Source: Dactylosporangium fulvum (GTDB lineage: Bacteria; Actinomycetota; Actinomycetes; Mycobacteriales; Micromonosporaceae). Taken from it: a stretch of DNA of 64,000 bases. Shown here piece by piece: positions 42,514 to 51,140 of this stretch. Position 1 is the stretch's first letter; each line of letters begins with the position of its first letter. Location: positions 9,200,501 to 9,264,500 of the forward strand of contig NZ_CP073720.1 of NCBI RefSeq assembly GCF_025137375.1, read 5' to 3'. Position numbers and translations under genes: made by a program. The notes beneath the pieces are model-generated. The model was not told the DNA's origin. It worked only from the letters and a program-made list of their open reading frames with translations, and searched no databases.

Positions 42514-44121
42514 TCAGCGGGTGCCGGAGGAGGCGGTGTCGCGGTCCCTGGACTCCTCGGATTCCTCGGACTCCTGGGACTTCTCCGGCTCCGCCACAGC
42601 GACGGGCGCCCAGGTGAACTGCAACTCGATGGCGGGCATGGCCGGCAGCGGCGGCAGCTCGACCGGGCCGCGCTCGTCGGGGTCCAGCTCGGAGCCTTCG
42701 GGCACGGGGCGGTCCAGTTCGCTCTCGGGCAGGCTCGCCACGTCGACGTCCTCGTCCTTCGCGGCGGGCCTCCCCGGCGCGTCGGCCATGATGGCCGCCA
42801 GGACGCCGGCGAGCATGGGGTTGGAAAGCGTGATCGGGGCCGCCGGCACCGGTTCGGTCGCCGCCTCATCGTCGGCGTCGGTGTCGGCGTCGGTCGTGGC
42901 GGCCTCCCCGCCGACCGGTGCCTTGCCGGTGGCATCGGCCGTCCCGCCGGTGGCCCGAGCCGCCGTGTTCGCGGCGCCGGCCGCCTCGCCGGTGGCGCGC
43001 GCATCGGTCCCGGCCTCCGCACCGGCCGACGCCTCGTCCGTCGCGTCGGCGCCGGCCACCACCTCGGCACCGGCCACCACCTCGGCGCTGATCGCAGCTT
43101 CGGCGCTGGTCACCGCCTCGGCACCGGCCACCACCTCGGCGCCGGCCACCACCTCGGCGCTGATCACAGCTTTGGCGCTGGTCACCGCCTCGGCACCGCT
43201 CGCCGCCTCGGTGTCGTCCGCCGGCCCGGTCCCGGCCGGCGCCGGCTCGCCCGCGACCGCCACCGCGGACGGCTCGGCGTCCGCCACGCCGGATTTCACC
43301 GGCTTGTTGAACATCGTCGCCAGCGCATCCTTCGGCGCCGCCAGGTTGCGGCGCAGTGACGCACGGGTCCGGGTGGCCGGCGTCGGCTGGGCCGGCACCG
43401 CCGGCAGGGCCGGCGGCTCGGTGCGGCGGCGCTGCGGCCATGCCAGCGTCAGCAGCGCGATCAGGAACAGGGCCCCGCCCAACACGAGCAGCCCGGCCGT
43501 CGTCGGGCCCAGCCATACGGGAGCCAGCCGGGCGGTGAGCGCGGCGTCGACGCCCGGCGTGCCATCGGCGTTCATGACGACCAGCGACAGGTGCCGGCCG
43601 CGTAGCGCCGACGACGACCAGGAGAGCTCCGCAGCGCCGTCGACCTGGCTGCTACGCCCGATCCAGAAGAGCTGACCGGCGGGGACCGGCAACGGCGGGG
43701 CGGGGACGGCCGCGTCGGCCGGCGCCGGGCGGGCCGGGACGGCCGACGCCTCGACCGGCAGCGGGCCGCGCGCCAGCCGCACCCGGGTGATCCGCGACTG
43801 GCCGAGCCCGTCCAGGTATCGGGCGACGTCCTCGTCCGGGCCCAGGCCGATGAACACGGGGCCGCCGGACCCACGCGCCGACAGGCTGAGCGTGGTCTGC
43901 CCACCCCGCGCGAACGGCGCGTCGGCTCGCAGCAGCGCGTCGACGTCGGTCACGACCACCGCGTGACCGTCCGAGTGGACGCGCTCCAGTCGTGCTGTGA
44001 ACGTGTCGTCGGCGGCGCGATGCTCCATGGTCACCCAGAGTCCGCCACCGGCGAGCGCCAGCGGTACCGCGATGAGCAGCAGCAGCGCGCCGACACCTGC
44101 CCGAACCAGACGCACGACCAT
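42514..44121 (-). CDS. Ala-rich membrane protein with internal repeats
   Basis: 535 aa from ATG 44121 (AAGGGG upstream; 44160 also open). N-terminal transmembrane helix (about 5–28), extracellular domain (about 30–215), second transmembrane helix (about 220–243), then a cytoplasmic tail of about 290 residues rich in Ala/Glu/Val with a 24-residue tandem repeat (AEVVAGAEVVAGAEAVTSAE-like). No known family. It sits between two CopC-type genes but shows no metal motif. Confidence 0.75.
   Translation of the reverse strand: MVVRLVRAGVGALLLLIAVPLALAGGGLWVTMEHRAADDTFTARLERVHSDGHAVVVTDVDALLRADAPFARGGQTTLSLSARGSGGPVFIGLGPDEDVARYLDGLGQSRITRVRLARGPLPVEASAVPARPAPADAAVPAPPLPVPAGQLFWIGRSSQVDGAAELSWSSSALRGRHLSLVVMNADGTPGVDAALTARLAPVWLGPTTAGLLVLGGALFLIALLTLAWPQRRRTEPPALPAVPAQPTPATRTRASLRRNLAAPKDALATMFNKPVKSGVADAEPSAVAVAGEPAPAGTGPADDTEAASGAEAVTSAKAVISAEVVAGAEVVAGAEAVTSAEAAISAEVVAGAEVVAGADATDEASAGAEAGTDARATGEAAGAANTAARATGGTADATGKAPVGGEAATTDADTDADDEAATEPVPAAPITLSNPMLAGVLAAIMADAPGRPAAKDEDVDVASLPESELDRPVPEGSELDPDERGPVELPPLPAMPAIELQFTWAPVAVAEPEKSQESEESEESRDRDTASSGTR
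43054..43197 (-). repeat. 72-bp tandem duplication inside the Ala-rich gene
   Basis: Two 72-bp copies (43054–43125 and 43126–43197) encode a 24-residue repeat and differ at only a few bases, suggesting recent duplication. A further half-repeat, GGCCACCACCTCGG, recurs within each copy. Confidence 0.75.
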
Positions 44122-44211
44122 TGGCAGCGGCCCCTTCCCCCGGTGTTCTGGAACCGACAATACCTGCGAAAACCCCGCGAAATGCCCAAAATCGCCGAGA
44201 CCGGTCGCGGG

Positions 44212-45927
44212 TTATTTCACCGGTACCTGCACCGTGACCGTCGACTGGTTCAGGTCGTCGACACGCGCGGTGATCTTGACCTCCCACGTGCCGGGCGTCA
44301 CGAACGACACCTGCCCCACGGCGTGGTCCTCCGAGATCGCCAGCGTCGGCACGACCAGTGGCTCGATCCCCTTCGAGGGCAGGGCCGCGGTCGCCTTCCA
44401 CTCGACGACCTTGAGCGGTCCCGAGCCGTCGGGCTTGAGGGCGTACAGGTGGACCGAGTTCTGCCCGACGGTCGCGGGCGAGACGTCGACCTGGAGCTTC
44501 ATGAGGTTGGTGCTCATCGTGCCGGTGAAGGGTCCCGACGGCGTCCGGTCGGCCTGCGCACTGCGCGCCGGCGTGGTCTGGACCAGCACCGACGTCACCG
44601 CGAGCACCACAACGGCGACGGCCACCTCGGTCAGGACGGCACGCCGGAGCAGCCGGCGGTCCCCCTCGCCCACCGCGGGCGCGGGCGGGGCCTCGTCGGC
44701 CTCGTCCTCCTCGCTGTCCTCGTCGGACCGCTCCGCGGCGGCGGGAACGAAGCGGCGGTTGGTCAGCTGCCGCGAGTACGCCGCGACCGCCAGCACGACG
44801 ACGAGCAGCGCGACCTTGGTGATGACGAGGCGGCCGTACGTGGTGCCGGTCAACGCGTCGATCGTGCCGATCTCCACGAGCGCCTGCGCGGTGCCGGCGA
44901 GCACCAGCACGGTGATCGCGAACAGCGCCCAGCCGGACCAGACCGGCACGATCGCGGTCAGTTCACGGGTGTTCGCCTGGCGGAGCAGAAACCCGAAGAG
45001 CATGACCAGCCCGCCCAGCCAGACGGACATCGCCGCCAGGTGGGCGACGTCGGCGACGACGGTCAGGGTCGGCACCGGTGAAGCGCTCGGATGCCCGGAG
45101 ATGGGCCAGGTGGCGAGGCCGACGATGGCGAGGATCACCAGCAGCGTCTGGTCGACCTTGCCGGCCCGCCCGGCGACCAGCGGTCGCAGCAGGAGGGTCG
45201 CGGCGACGACGGCGGCGAGCCGGATCAGGTGGGCGGCGCCGAACGGCGTGCCCAGGACCTCCCGCGCGGCGGCGGACGAGACGTCGAAGACGGACGTGCC
45301 CGCGGTGTACGGAATCTGGAGGTACAACTCCAGGATCGTGCTCAACGCGAGCAGGCCGGCGCCGACCAGGGCGACCCGGCCGGGCTGCCGGCCGGAGAGC
45401 CGGCGGGGCCAGAGGGCGAACAGGATCAGGGCCGGGCCGATGAACAGCACGAGGCCGGCGAACCCGAGGAAGCGCGCGACCGACATGGCGTTCTTGACCA
45501 CGCCGTCGGTCTGCGCCGTCGCGTCGCCGCTGTCGTTCGGCGTCGCGGACACTTCACCGTAGGAGAAGCTGTAGCCGCCGCTGATCGGATGGCTGTCGGC
45601 CGAGATGACCCGGTAGCTGACGAGATATGTGCCCTTCGGCCCGCCCGACTTGAGCGGGATGACCAGCTCGGTGTCGCGGGCGACCGGCTTGCCGGTGTCG
45701 ACGCGGCCGCCGTCCGGCCCGATGACCCTGATCTTGTCCGGGACGATGCGCACAGACTCGCTGAAGGTCAGCGTGACCTCGCCCGGCAACTGGTCGAGCA
45801 CGGTGCCGGCGACAGGGGCCGTCTTGACGAGCGTCGCGTGCGCGCTGGCGGGCGCGGCGGGCAGCACCAGGATGAACAACGCCCCGAGAAGCATCGCCAG
45901 GGGGATGGACCATCTACGTCGGGTCAT
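44212..45927 (-). CDS. CopC–CopD fusion copper transport protein
   Basis: 571 aa. Signal peptide ending ASA before HATLVKTAPVAGTVL (CopC domain, His ligand at the mature N-terminus, second ligands in ADSHPISGGYSF), then about eight transmembrane helices of CopD (about 155–440) and a C-terminal YtkA-like beta domain (about 460–570). Expected to bind and import copper. Upstream DNA has two GACGCACCG repeats 22 bp apart. Confidence 0.92.
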   Translation of the reverse strand: MTRRRWSIPLAMLLGALFILVLPAAPASAHATLVKTAPVAGTVLDQLPGEVTLTFSESVRIVPDKIRVIGPDGGRVDTGKPVARDTELVIPLKSGGPKGTYLVSYRVISADSHPISGGYSFSYGEVSATPNDSGDATAQTDGVVKNAMSVARFLGFAGLVLFIGPALILFALWPRRLSGRQPGRVALVGAGLLALSTILELYLQIPYTAGTSVFDVSSAAAREVLGTPFGAAHLIRLAAVVAATLLLRPLVAGRAGKVDQTLLVILAIVGLATWPISGHPSASPVPTLTVVADVAHLAAMSVWLGGLVMLFGFLLRQANTRELTAIVPVWSGWALFAITVLVLAGTAQALVEIGTIDALTGTTYGRLVITKVALLVVVLAVAAYSRQLTNRRFVPAAAERSDEDSEEDEADEAPPAPAVGEGDRRLLRRAVLTEVAVAVVVLAVTSVLVQTTPARSAQADRTPSGPFTGTMSTNLMKLQVDVSPATVGQNSVHLYALKPDGSGPLKVVEWKATAALPSKGIEPLVVPTLAISEDHAVGQVSFVTPGTWEVKITARVDDLNQSTVTVQVPVK

Positions 45928-46068
45928 GCGTTCATGATTTCGCGCCGGTCATCTGCGGGTAGTCGGGGGTCGGTCCCGAAAAGTTCCCACTGACGCACCG
46001 TCATTTCGCCATGGACGCACCGCTATGGGCCCCCTCGGACCGAAGCCTCACGCGATAGAGTCCACAGC

Positions 46069-46542
46069 ATGACCACGACGCGCCTGGAGCCGGGTGACAC
46101 CGCCCCCGAGTTCACGCTGCAGACGGACCGCGACGAGCCGTTGTCGCTCACCGACCTTCGCGGCCGCAAGGTCGTTCTGTATGCATACCCGGCGGCGATG
46201 ACCCCCGGCTGCACGAAGCAGGCGTGCGATTTCCGTGACAACCTGGCGTCGCTGAAGGCCGCCGGCTACGAGGTCGTGGGAATCTCCCCCGACTCACCGG
46301 CGAAGCTGGCACAGTTCCGCGAGCGCGACGCGATCACCTTCCCGCTCGTCTCCGACCCCGACCGTTCGGTGCTGCGGGCCTACGGTGCCTATGGCGAGAA
46401 GCAGAACTACGGCCGCACGGTCCTGGGTGTGATCCGCTCGACCTTCGTGATCGACGAGAAGGGCCACATCGAGCGCGCTCTCTACAACGTCAAGGCGACG
46501 GGACACGTGGCGAAGCTCCGCCGCGACCTCGGCCTCGACTGA
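46069..46542 (+). CDS. bcp: thioredoxin-dependent peroxiredoxin (BCP type)
   Basis: 157 aa. Peroxidatic Cys48 and resolving Cys53 in TPGCTKQACDFRDN; GDTAPEFTLQ lead and YGRTVLGVIRSTFVID. Reduces hydroperoxides. ATG 46069; probably leaderless or with a weak ribosome site. Divergent from the CopC–CopD gene. Confidence 0.95.
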   Translation: MTTTRLEPGDTAPEFTLQTDRDEPLSLTDLRGRKVVLYAYPAAMTPGCTKQACDFRDNLASLKAAGYEVVGISPDSPAKLAQFRERDAITFPLVSDPDRSVLRAYGAYGEKQNYGRTVLGVIRSTFVIDEKGHIERALYNVKATGHVAKLRRDLGLD

Positions 46543-46627
46543 CGCGGGCGGGTGGCGGGCCGACGCAAGATCGGCGTCAAAACACACAGGTAATGCGCCC
46601 GAAACGGTTCGTACCTAGGCTCTCGTC

Positions 46628-48184
46628 ATGGCGGACATCTTCGATGACTACTCGATGTCCGGGGGCATGTTCGAGGCATGGGACGAGATGTTCGAGCGTC
46701 CCGGGCAACCGCGGTCCCCTTACCGATCGCTGTTCGCCGCGCTCCAGCCGCTGGCACCGGCCGACCTGCGGTTCCGCGCCGATCAGTTGGCCCGCGTCTT
46801 CACCGACCGCGGGGTCACCTTCGCCTACGCGGGTGAGGAGCGGCCGTTCCCGCTCGACCTGATCCCCCGCATCCTCGACGCGGCCGAGTGGGACCTGCTG
46901 ACCGCCGCCGTGCAGCAGCGGGTCAAGGCGCTCGAGGCGTTCCTCGCCGACATCTACGGCGCCGGCCGGGTGTTCCACGACGGCGTGGTGCCCCGCAAGC
47001 TCATCACCACCAGTGCGCACTTCCACCGCCAGGCGTATGGCGTCGAGCCGCCCAACGGGGTGCGGGTGCACATCAGCGGCGTCGACCTGGTCCGCGACGA
47101 GCAGGGCCGGTTCTGCGTCCTCGAGGACAACCTGCGCATTCCCTCGGGAGTGTCGTACGTCATCGAGAACCGGCGCGCGCTGACCCACACCATGCCCGCG
47201 CTGTTCGCCGACGCGCGGGTGCGCCCGGTCGACGACTACCCGGCCCGCCTGCTGGCGGCGCTGCGGGCCGCGGCGCCCGAGGGCGTCGACGACCCGACCG
47301 TCGTGGTGCTCACGCCCGGTGTCTACAACGCGGCGTACTTCGAGCACGCCCTGCTGGCCCGCCTGATGGGTGTCGAACTGGTCGAGGGTCGCGACCTCGT
47401 CTGCAGCGGCAACCGGGTGCGGATGCGCACCACGCAGGGCGAGCGCCCGGTGCACGTGGTCTACCGCCGGGTCGACGACGAGTTCATCGACCCGCTGCAC
47501 TTCCGGCCCGACTCCGTGATCGGCTGCCCAGGCATCGTCAACGCCGCCCGCGCCGGGCAGGTGACGCTCGCCAACGCCGTCGGCAACGGTGTCGCCGACG
47601 ACAAGCTGATCTACACGTACGTGCCGGACCTCATCCGCTACTACCTGTCCGAGGAACCGCTGATCGACAACGTCGAGACGTACCGGCTCGACGACCGCGA
47701 CCCCGACGTCCTGCACGACGTCCTCGACCGGCTGGATCAGCTCGTACTGAAACCGGTCGACGGTGCCGGCGGCAAGGGGATCGTGATCGGCCCGCAGGCC
47801 GGCCCGGAGGCGCTCGCCGCGCTGCGCACGGCCGTCGAGAAAGACCCCCGCGGCTGGATCGCCCAGCGCCCTGTCGCGCTGTCCACCTCGCCCACCCTGC
47901 TCGGCGACCGGGTCGCACCGCGGCACATCGACCTGCGGCCGTTCGCGGTCAACGACGGCAACGAGATCTGGCTGCTCCCGGGCGGCCTGACCCGCGTCGC
48001 CCTGCCCGAGGGCGCGCTGGTGGTGAACTCCAGCCAGGGCGGCGGGTCGAAGGACACGTGGGTCCTGGCGCACCCCGGCGACCCCGCACCCCCGGCGCGG
48101 CAACGGATCCCGCTGGAGCCGCGCGACACCTCCAGCGGGCCGCGCGACAGCGGACCCGCGGCCGCACAGATGGCGGGGCAGTGA
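46628..48184 (+). CDS. circularly permuted ATP-grasp type 2 protein
   Basis: 518 aa. Markers: GVEPPNGVRVHISGVDLVRD, VLEDNLRIPSGVSYVIENR (about 160–180), LVLKPVDGAGGKGIVIGP and YVSQGGGSKDTWV-like end (SSQGGGSKDTWVL). First gene of a conserved triad with an alpha-E protein and a transglutaminase, likely making or attaching a peptide-like product; the product is unknown. Confidence 0.92.
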   Translation: MADIFDDYSMSGGMFEAWDEMFERPGQPRSPYRSLFAALQPLAPADLRFRADQLARVFTDRGVTFAYAGEERPFPLDLIPRILDAAEWDLLTAAVQQRVKALEAFLADIYGAGRVFHDGVVPRKLITTSAHFHRQAYGVEPPNGVRVHISGVDLVRDEQGRFCVLEDNLRIPSGVSYVIENRRALTHTMPALFADARVRPVDDYPARLLAALRAAAPEGVDDPTVVVLTPGVYNAAYFEHALLARLMGVELVEGRDLVCSGNRVRMRTTQGERPVHVVYRRVDDEFIDPLHFRPDSVIGCPGIVNAARAGQVTLANAVGNGVADDKLIYTYVPDLIRYYLSEEPLIDNVETYRLDDRDPDVLHDVLDRLDQLVLKPVDGAGGKGIVIGPQAGPEALAALRTAVEKDPRGWIAQRPVALSTSPTLLGDRVAPRHIDLRPFAVNDGNEIWLLPGGLTRVALPEGALVVNSSQGGGSKDTWVLAHPGDPAPPARQRIPLEPRDTSSGPRDSGPAAAQMAGQ

Positions 48185-48260
48185 GCGGGCGGAGCGGAGG
48201 GGCCGCTCACCAGAAAGCTCAGGGTGTCTCATGGCACCGGAGCAAGGCGGAGGTGACACG

Positions 48261-49208
48261 ATGCTGAGCCGTATCGCGGAATCCCTGTTCTGGATCGGCC
48301 GCTACGTCGAGCGGGCCGACGACACCGCACGCATCCTCGACGCCTTCCTGGGCCGGCTGCTCGAAGACCCGTGGGCCGACGAGGACGCCGCCTGCCGCAC
48401 GCTCATGTCGATCCTGGGCGCCCCGACGCCGCAGGACCGCCGCATCACCACAGGCGACGTGCTGGAACTGCTCGCGTTCGACGCCGAGGATCCAAGCGCC
48501 ATCTCCGGCGCGATCGTGGCGGCCCGCGACAACGCCCGCGGCGTGCGCGAGACGATCTCCAGCGAGATGTGGGAGTGCCTCAACGTCACCTGGCACACGC
48601 TGGCCTCCCGGCGGGTGGCGGCCGAGCGCCTCGGACCGACCGTGTTCCTCAGTTATGTGCGTGAGCGTGCGGCGGTACTGGCCGGGCTCGCCGAATCCAC
48701 GATGAGCCGCGACGACGGCTGGCGGTTCCTGGTCCTGGGGCGGTCCCTGGAGCGCGTCGACATGACCGCCCGGCTGCTGTCCATCCAGGCCACCACGCCC
48801 GACGAGGTCACCGGCTGGCGGACGGTGCTGCGCTCCTGCGGTGCCGACGAGGCGTTCCTGCGGACCCACGGCGGGACCTTCGATCCGCAGCGGGTCACCG
48901 AGTTCCTGCTGCTCGACCGCCTGTTCCCCCGGTCCGCGCTGCACGCGCTCGGCACGGCGGAGCAGTGCCTGCACGAGCTGGCGCCGACCACCGAGCGGGC
49001 CGGCGTGACCGACCCGGCCCGGCGGCCGATCGGCCAGGTCCGCACCCGGCTGGAGTACGCGGAAATGACCACGCTGCTCAGCGAGCTGCCGCAGCACCTG
49101 CGCGCGTTGCAGCAGACGTGCGCGACGGCCAGTGCCGCGATCACGGCCCGGTACTTCCCGCAATCCGCGCCCGTCACGTGGGGCACCGTCGCTTGGGGTG
49201 GGTCGTGA
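48261..49208 (+). CDS. alpha-E domain protein
   Basis: 315 aa from ATG 48261 (AAGGCGGAGG upstream), MLSRIAESLFWIGRYVERAD and FLLLDRLFPRSALHAL are family hallmarks. All-helical, probably a partner or substrate carrier for the ATP-grasp enzyme. 76 bp downstream of it, and overlapping the transglutaminase gene. Confidence 0.92.
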   Translation: MLSRIAESLFWIGRYVERADDTARILDAFLGRLLEDPWADEDAACRTLMSILGAPTPQDRRITTGDVLELLAFDAEDPSAISGAIVAARDNARGVRETISSEMWECLNVTWHTLASRRVAAERLGPTVFLSYVRERAAVLAGLAESTMSRDDGWRFLVLGRSLERVDMTARLLSIQATTPDEVTGWRTVLRSCGADEAFLRTHGGTFDPQRVTEFLLLDRLFPRSALHALGTAEQCLHELAPTTERAGVTDPARRPIGQVRTRLEYAEMTTLLSELPQHLRALQQTCATASAAITARYFPQSAPVTWGTVAWGGS

Positions 49209-50053
49209 GCATGAACTGGCGTCTCAAGATCCGTCACGTCACCGGGTACAAGTACGCCGGTGCCGTCTCCGCCTCCTACAACGAGGCCCGGCTGACACCG
49301 TTGACCCTGCCGTGGCAGACGACGCTGTTCAGCCAGGTGGAGGTCACGCCGGGCGCGGCGACGTACCGCTACCACGACTACTGGGCGACCCAGGTGACCG
49401 CGTTCGACCTGCACCGCCCGCATCAGCAACTGCGGGTCGTCTCCAGCAGCCTTGTCGAGGTGTCGCCACCGCCGGCCCCGTCGGTCTCGCTGGACTGGGC
49501 ACAACTCGGCGCCGAGCCGGTGCTGGACACCTACGCGGAGTTCCTGGCCGAGCGGCCGTTGACGGCGGTCGACGCCGGGCTGGTCGATCTGGCCTGGTCG
49601 GCGATCCCGTCCCGGTCGCCCAGGGAGTCCGCCGAGGCACTGTCGGACTGGGTGCGCACCGAGGTCGCGTATGTGCCGGGCTCCACCGGCGTGCAGACCA
49701 GCGCGCAGGATGCCTGGGATCTGCGGAAGGGGGTTTGCCAGGACATCGCGCACCTGACCGTCGGGCTGTTGCGGGCCCGTGGCATTCCCGCGCGGTACGT
49801 CTCCGGCTACCTGCACCCGAAGGTCGAGGCGGAGGTCGGCGAGACGGTCGCCGGGCAGAGCCACGCATGGGTGGAGTGGTGGTGCGGGGAATGGGTCGGC
49901 TTCGACCCGACAAACGGGGTGCCGGTCGGGCCGCGGCACGTCGTGGTGGCCCGCGGCCGCGACTACGACGACGTGCCGCCGCTGCGGGGCGTGTACCACG
50001 GGGCGCCGAGCAAACACCTGGGAGTCACCGTGGAGATCACCCGGCTGGCCTGA
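49205..50053 (+). CDS. transglutaminase-like cysteine protease
   Basis: 282 aa from GTG 49205 (GTGA overlap with the alpha-E gene). N-terminal beta domain (KIRHVTGYKYAGAVSASYNE) and transglutaminase core with Cys178 in GVCQDIAHL, His220 in QSHAWVEWW and Asp near 235 in GFDPTNG. Third member of the ATP-grasp/alpha-E triad. Confidence 0.93.
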   Translation: MSMNWRLKIRHVTGYKYAGAVSASYNEARLTPLTLPWQTTLFSQVEVTPGAATYRYHDYWATQVTAFDLHRPHQQLRVVSSSLVEVSPPPAPSVSLDWAQLGAEPVLDTYAEFLAERPLTAVDAGLVDLAWSAIPSRSPRESAEALSDWVRTEVAYVPGSTGVQTSAQDAWDLRKGVCQDIAHLTVGLLRARGIPARYVSGYLHPKVEAEVGETVAGQSHAWVEWWCGEWVGFDPTNGVPVGPRHVVVARGRDYDDVPPLRGVYHGAPSKHLGVTVEITRLA

Positions 50054-50074
50054 GTACAGTGTGTCTCGGTTACT

Positions 50075-50147
50075 GGGGCCGTAGCCCAATGGCAGAGGCA
50101 CACGGTTTAGGTCCGTGCCAGTGTGAGTTCGACTCTCACCGGCCCCA
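50075..50147 (+). tRNA. class-I tRNA cloverleaf with anticodon UAG
   Basis: Perfect acceptor GGGGCCG/CGGCCCC, D-arm GCC(C)/(A)GGC with GG in the loop, anticodon stem CACGG/CCGTG with loop TTTAGGT (anticodon UAG at 50108–50110), 5-nt variable loop CCAGT, T-arm GTGAG/CTCAC with TTCGACT, discriminator A. CCA not encoded. UAG reads CUA-type leucine codons, but bacterial tRNA-Leu are class II with a long variable arm; this one is not. A TACAGT hexamer (50055–50060) could be its −10. It lies 51 bp upstream of the 243-aa protein gene and its D-arm closely matches that of the permuted RNA at 51046–51065. It could be a specialised or tRNA-like RNA rather than a decoding tRNA. Confidence 0.85.
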
Positions 50148-50198
50148 CAGATATTGGCTGTTTTCGCGGCTCGGCCCGCTCGTAAACTCGGCCGCACT

Positions 50199-50930
50199 AT
50201 GACGAAGCTGAATCAGATCATCGCGGTCGAGAAGGGCGTGAAGTCCCGCTCGTTCCAGGAGCTCACCGAGGCCCACCACGTCCTGCAGAAGCCTGCGCTG
50301 CTCGCGGGCATCTCCCGCACGTATCGGCCCAAGGACGAGGAAGGCGAGCAGCTGCCGCCGGAGTCGACCCGAGTGCAGGTGAAGGCCGAGGAGGTCATGC
50401 GCCAGACGGCGACCATCCTGACCCGGCTGTTCGACGTCACCGCCACGAAGGACTGGACCAACTGCGTCGCCCGCGCCGATGTGATCGTCGACGGCGAGCC
50501 GCTGCTGCGTGACGTGCCGGTCTCCTACCTGCTGTTCCTCGAGAAGCAGCTGGTCGACCTGCTGACGTTCGTGCGTAAGCTGCCGGTCCTCGACGCCGCC
50601 GAGTCGTGGGTGTACGACGCCTCCGCGGACTGCTACGCCACCGAGCCGACCCAGACCACGCGCACGAAGAAGATCCCGCGGAACCACGTCAAGGCCGAGG
50701 CGACCGAGAAGCACCCGGCGCAGGTGGAGGTCTACTACGAGGACGTGGTCATCGGCTACTGGCGGACGATCAAGTTCTCCGGCGCCCTGCCCGCCAAGCG
50801 CGTCAACGAGCTCGTCGAGCGGGTCGAGAAGCTGCAGGCCGCGGTGAAGTTCGCCCGCGAGGAGGCCAACGGCGTCGAGGTCGTCTCGCAGGAGACCGGC
50901 GAGAAAGTGTTTCGCTTCCTCTTCGCGTAG
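50199..50930 (+). CDS. uncharacterised 243-aa protein between tRNA and tRNA-like RNAs
   Basis: Start ATG 50199, MTKLNQIIAVEKGVKSRSFQ. No Shine–Dalgarno; a TAAACT hexamer about 10 bp upstream suggests a leaderless mRNA. Soluble, charged, mostly helical; conserved-looking stretches include HHVLQKPALLAGISRTY, a RADVIVDGEPLLRDVPVSYL middle, KKIPRNHVKAEATEKHPAQV, YEDVVIGYWRTIKFSG and a coiled-coil-like ELVERVEKLQAAVKFAREEA. No transmembrane helix, Walker or nuclease motif seen. From memory this is the actinobacterial family labelled DUF7873, unverified. Its place between a UAG tRNA (51 bp upstream) and two permuted tRNA mimics (23 bp downstream) suggests an RNA-binding role (inference). Confidence 0.85.
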   Translation: MTKLNQIIAVEKGVKSRSFQELTEAHHVLQKPALLAGISRTYRPKDEEGEQLPPESTRVQVKAEEVMRQTATILTRLFDVTATKDWTNCVARADVIVDGEPLLRDVPVSYLLFLEKQLVDLLTFVRKLPVLDAAESWVYDASADCYATEPTQTTRTKKIPRNHVKAEATEKHPAQVEVYYEDVVIGYWRTIKFSGALPAKRVNELVERVEKLQAAVKFAREEANGVEVVSQETGEKVFRFLFA

Positions 50931-50953
50931 TGGCTTAGGATCGGGGGGCGCAA

Positions 50954-51109
50954 GGAGCGCAGACTGAACCTGAGGCTCAGTTTGACAGGTGCGCGCGGTG
51001 TCAGTTGGAGGTTCGATCCCTCCCGCCGCCATTCACGTGGCGGCGTAGCCCAACCGGAAGAGGCAGCCGCGGGAACCGAGACACAAACTCAACTTCTCGC
51101 TCCAGTCTG
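50954..51109 (+). ncRNA. Y RNA (YrlA)-like permuted tRNA mimic 1
   Basis: Elements in order: outer pairing CAGACTG (50960–50966) with CAGTCTG (51103–51109); AGTTTG (50979–50984) with CAAACT (51084–51089); anticodon-position stem CGCGG (50994–50998) with CCGCG (51067–51071); T-arm GGAGG-TTCGATC-CCTCC (51007–51023); acceptor 3' strand CGCCGCC (51024–51030); 8-nt loop ATTCACGT; acceptor 5' strand GGCGGCG (51039–51045); TA and D-arm GCCC…AGGC with GG in the loop (51048–51064). So 3' tRNA half precedes 5' half and the acceptor is closed by a loop, as in YrlA RNAs. Alternative outer pairing GGAGCG/CGCTCC exists. Ends are estimates. Confidence 0.78.
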
Positions 51110-51140
51110 AGCATTCGCCGCCGAACACCGGATCGACCGA

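Noticed and set aside
43054..43197. CRISPR-like repeat
   Set aside because: Repeat unit is 72 bp without unique spacers and lies in frame inside a coding region.
45992..46022. GACGCACCG direct repeats as operators of the copper gene
   Set aside because: Two copies 22 bp apart are suggestive, but no known copper-regulator consensus matches, so I did not list them as a site.
46577..48259. 560-codon minus-strand frame opposite the ATP-grasp gene
   Set aside because: Antisense shadow; the plus-strand product has clear family motifs.
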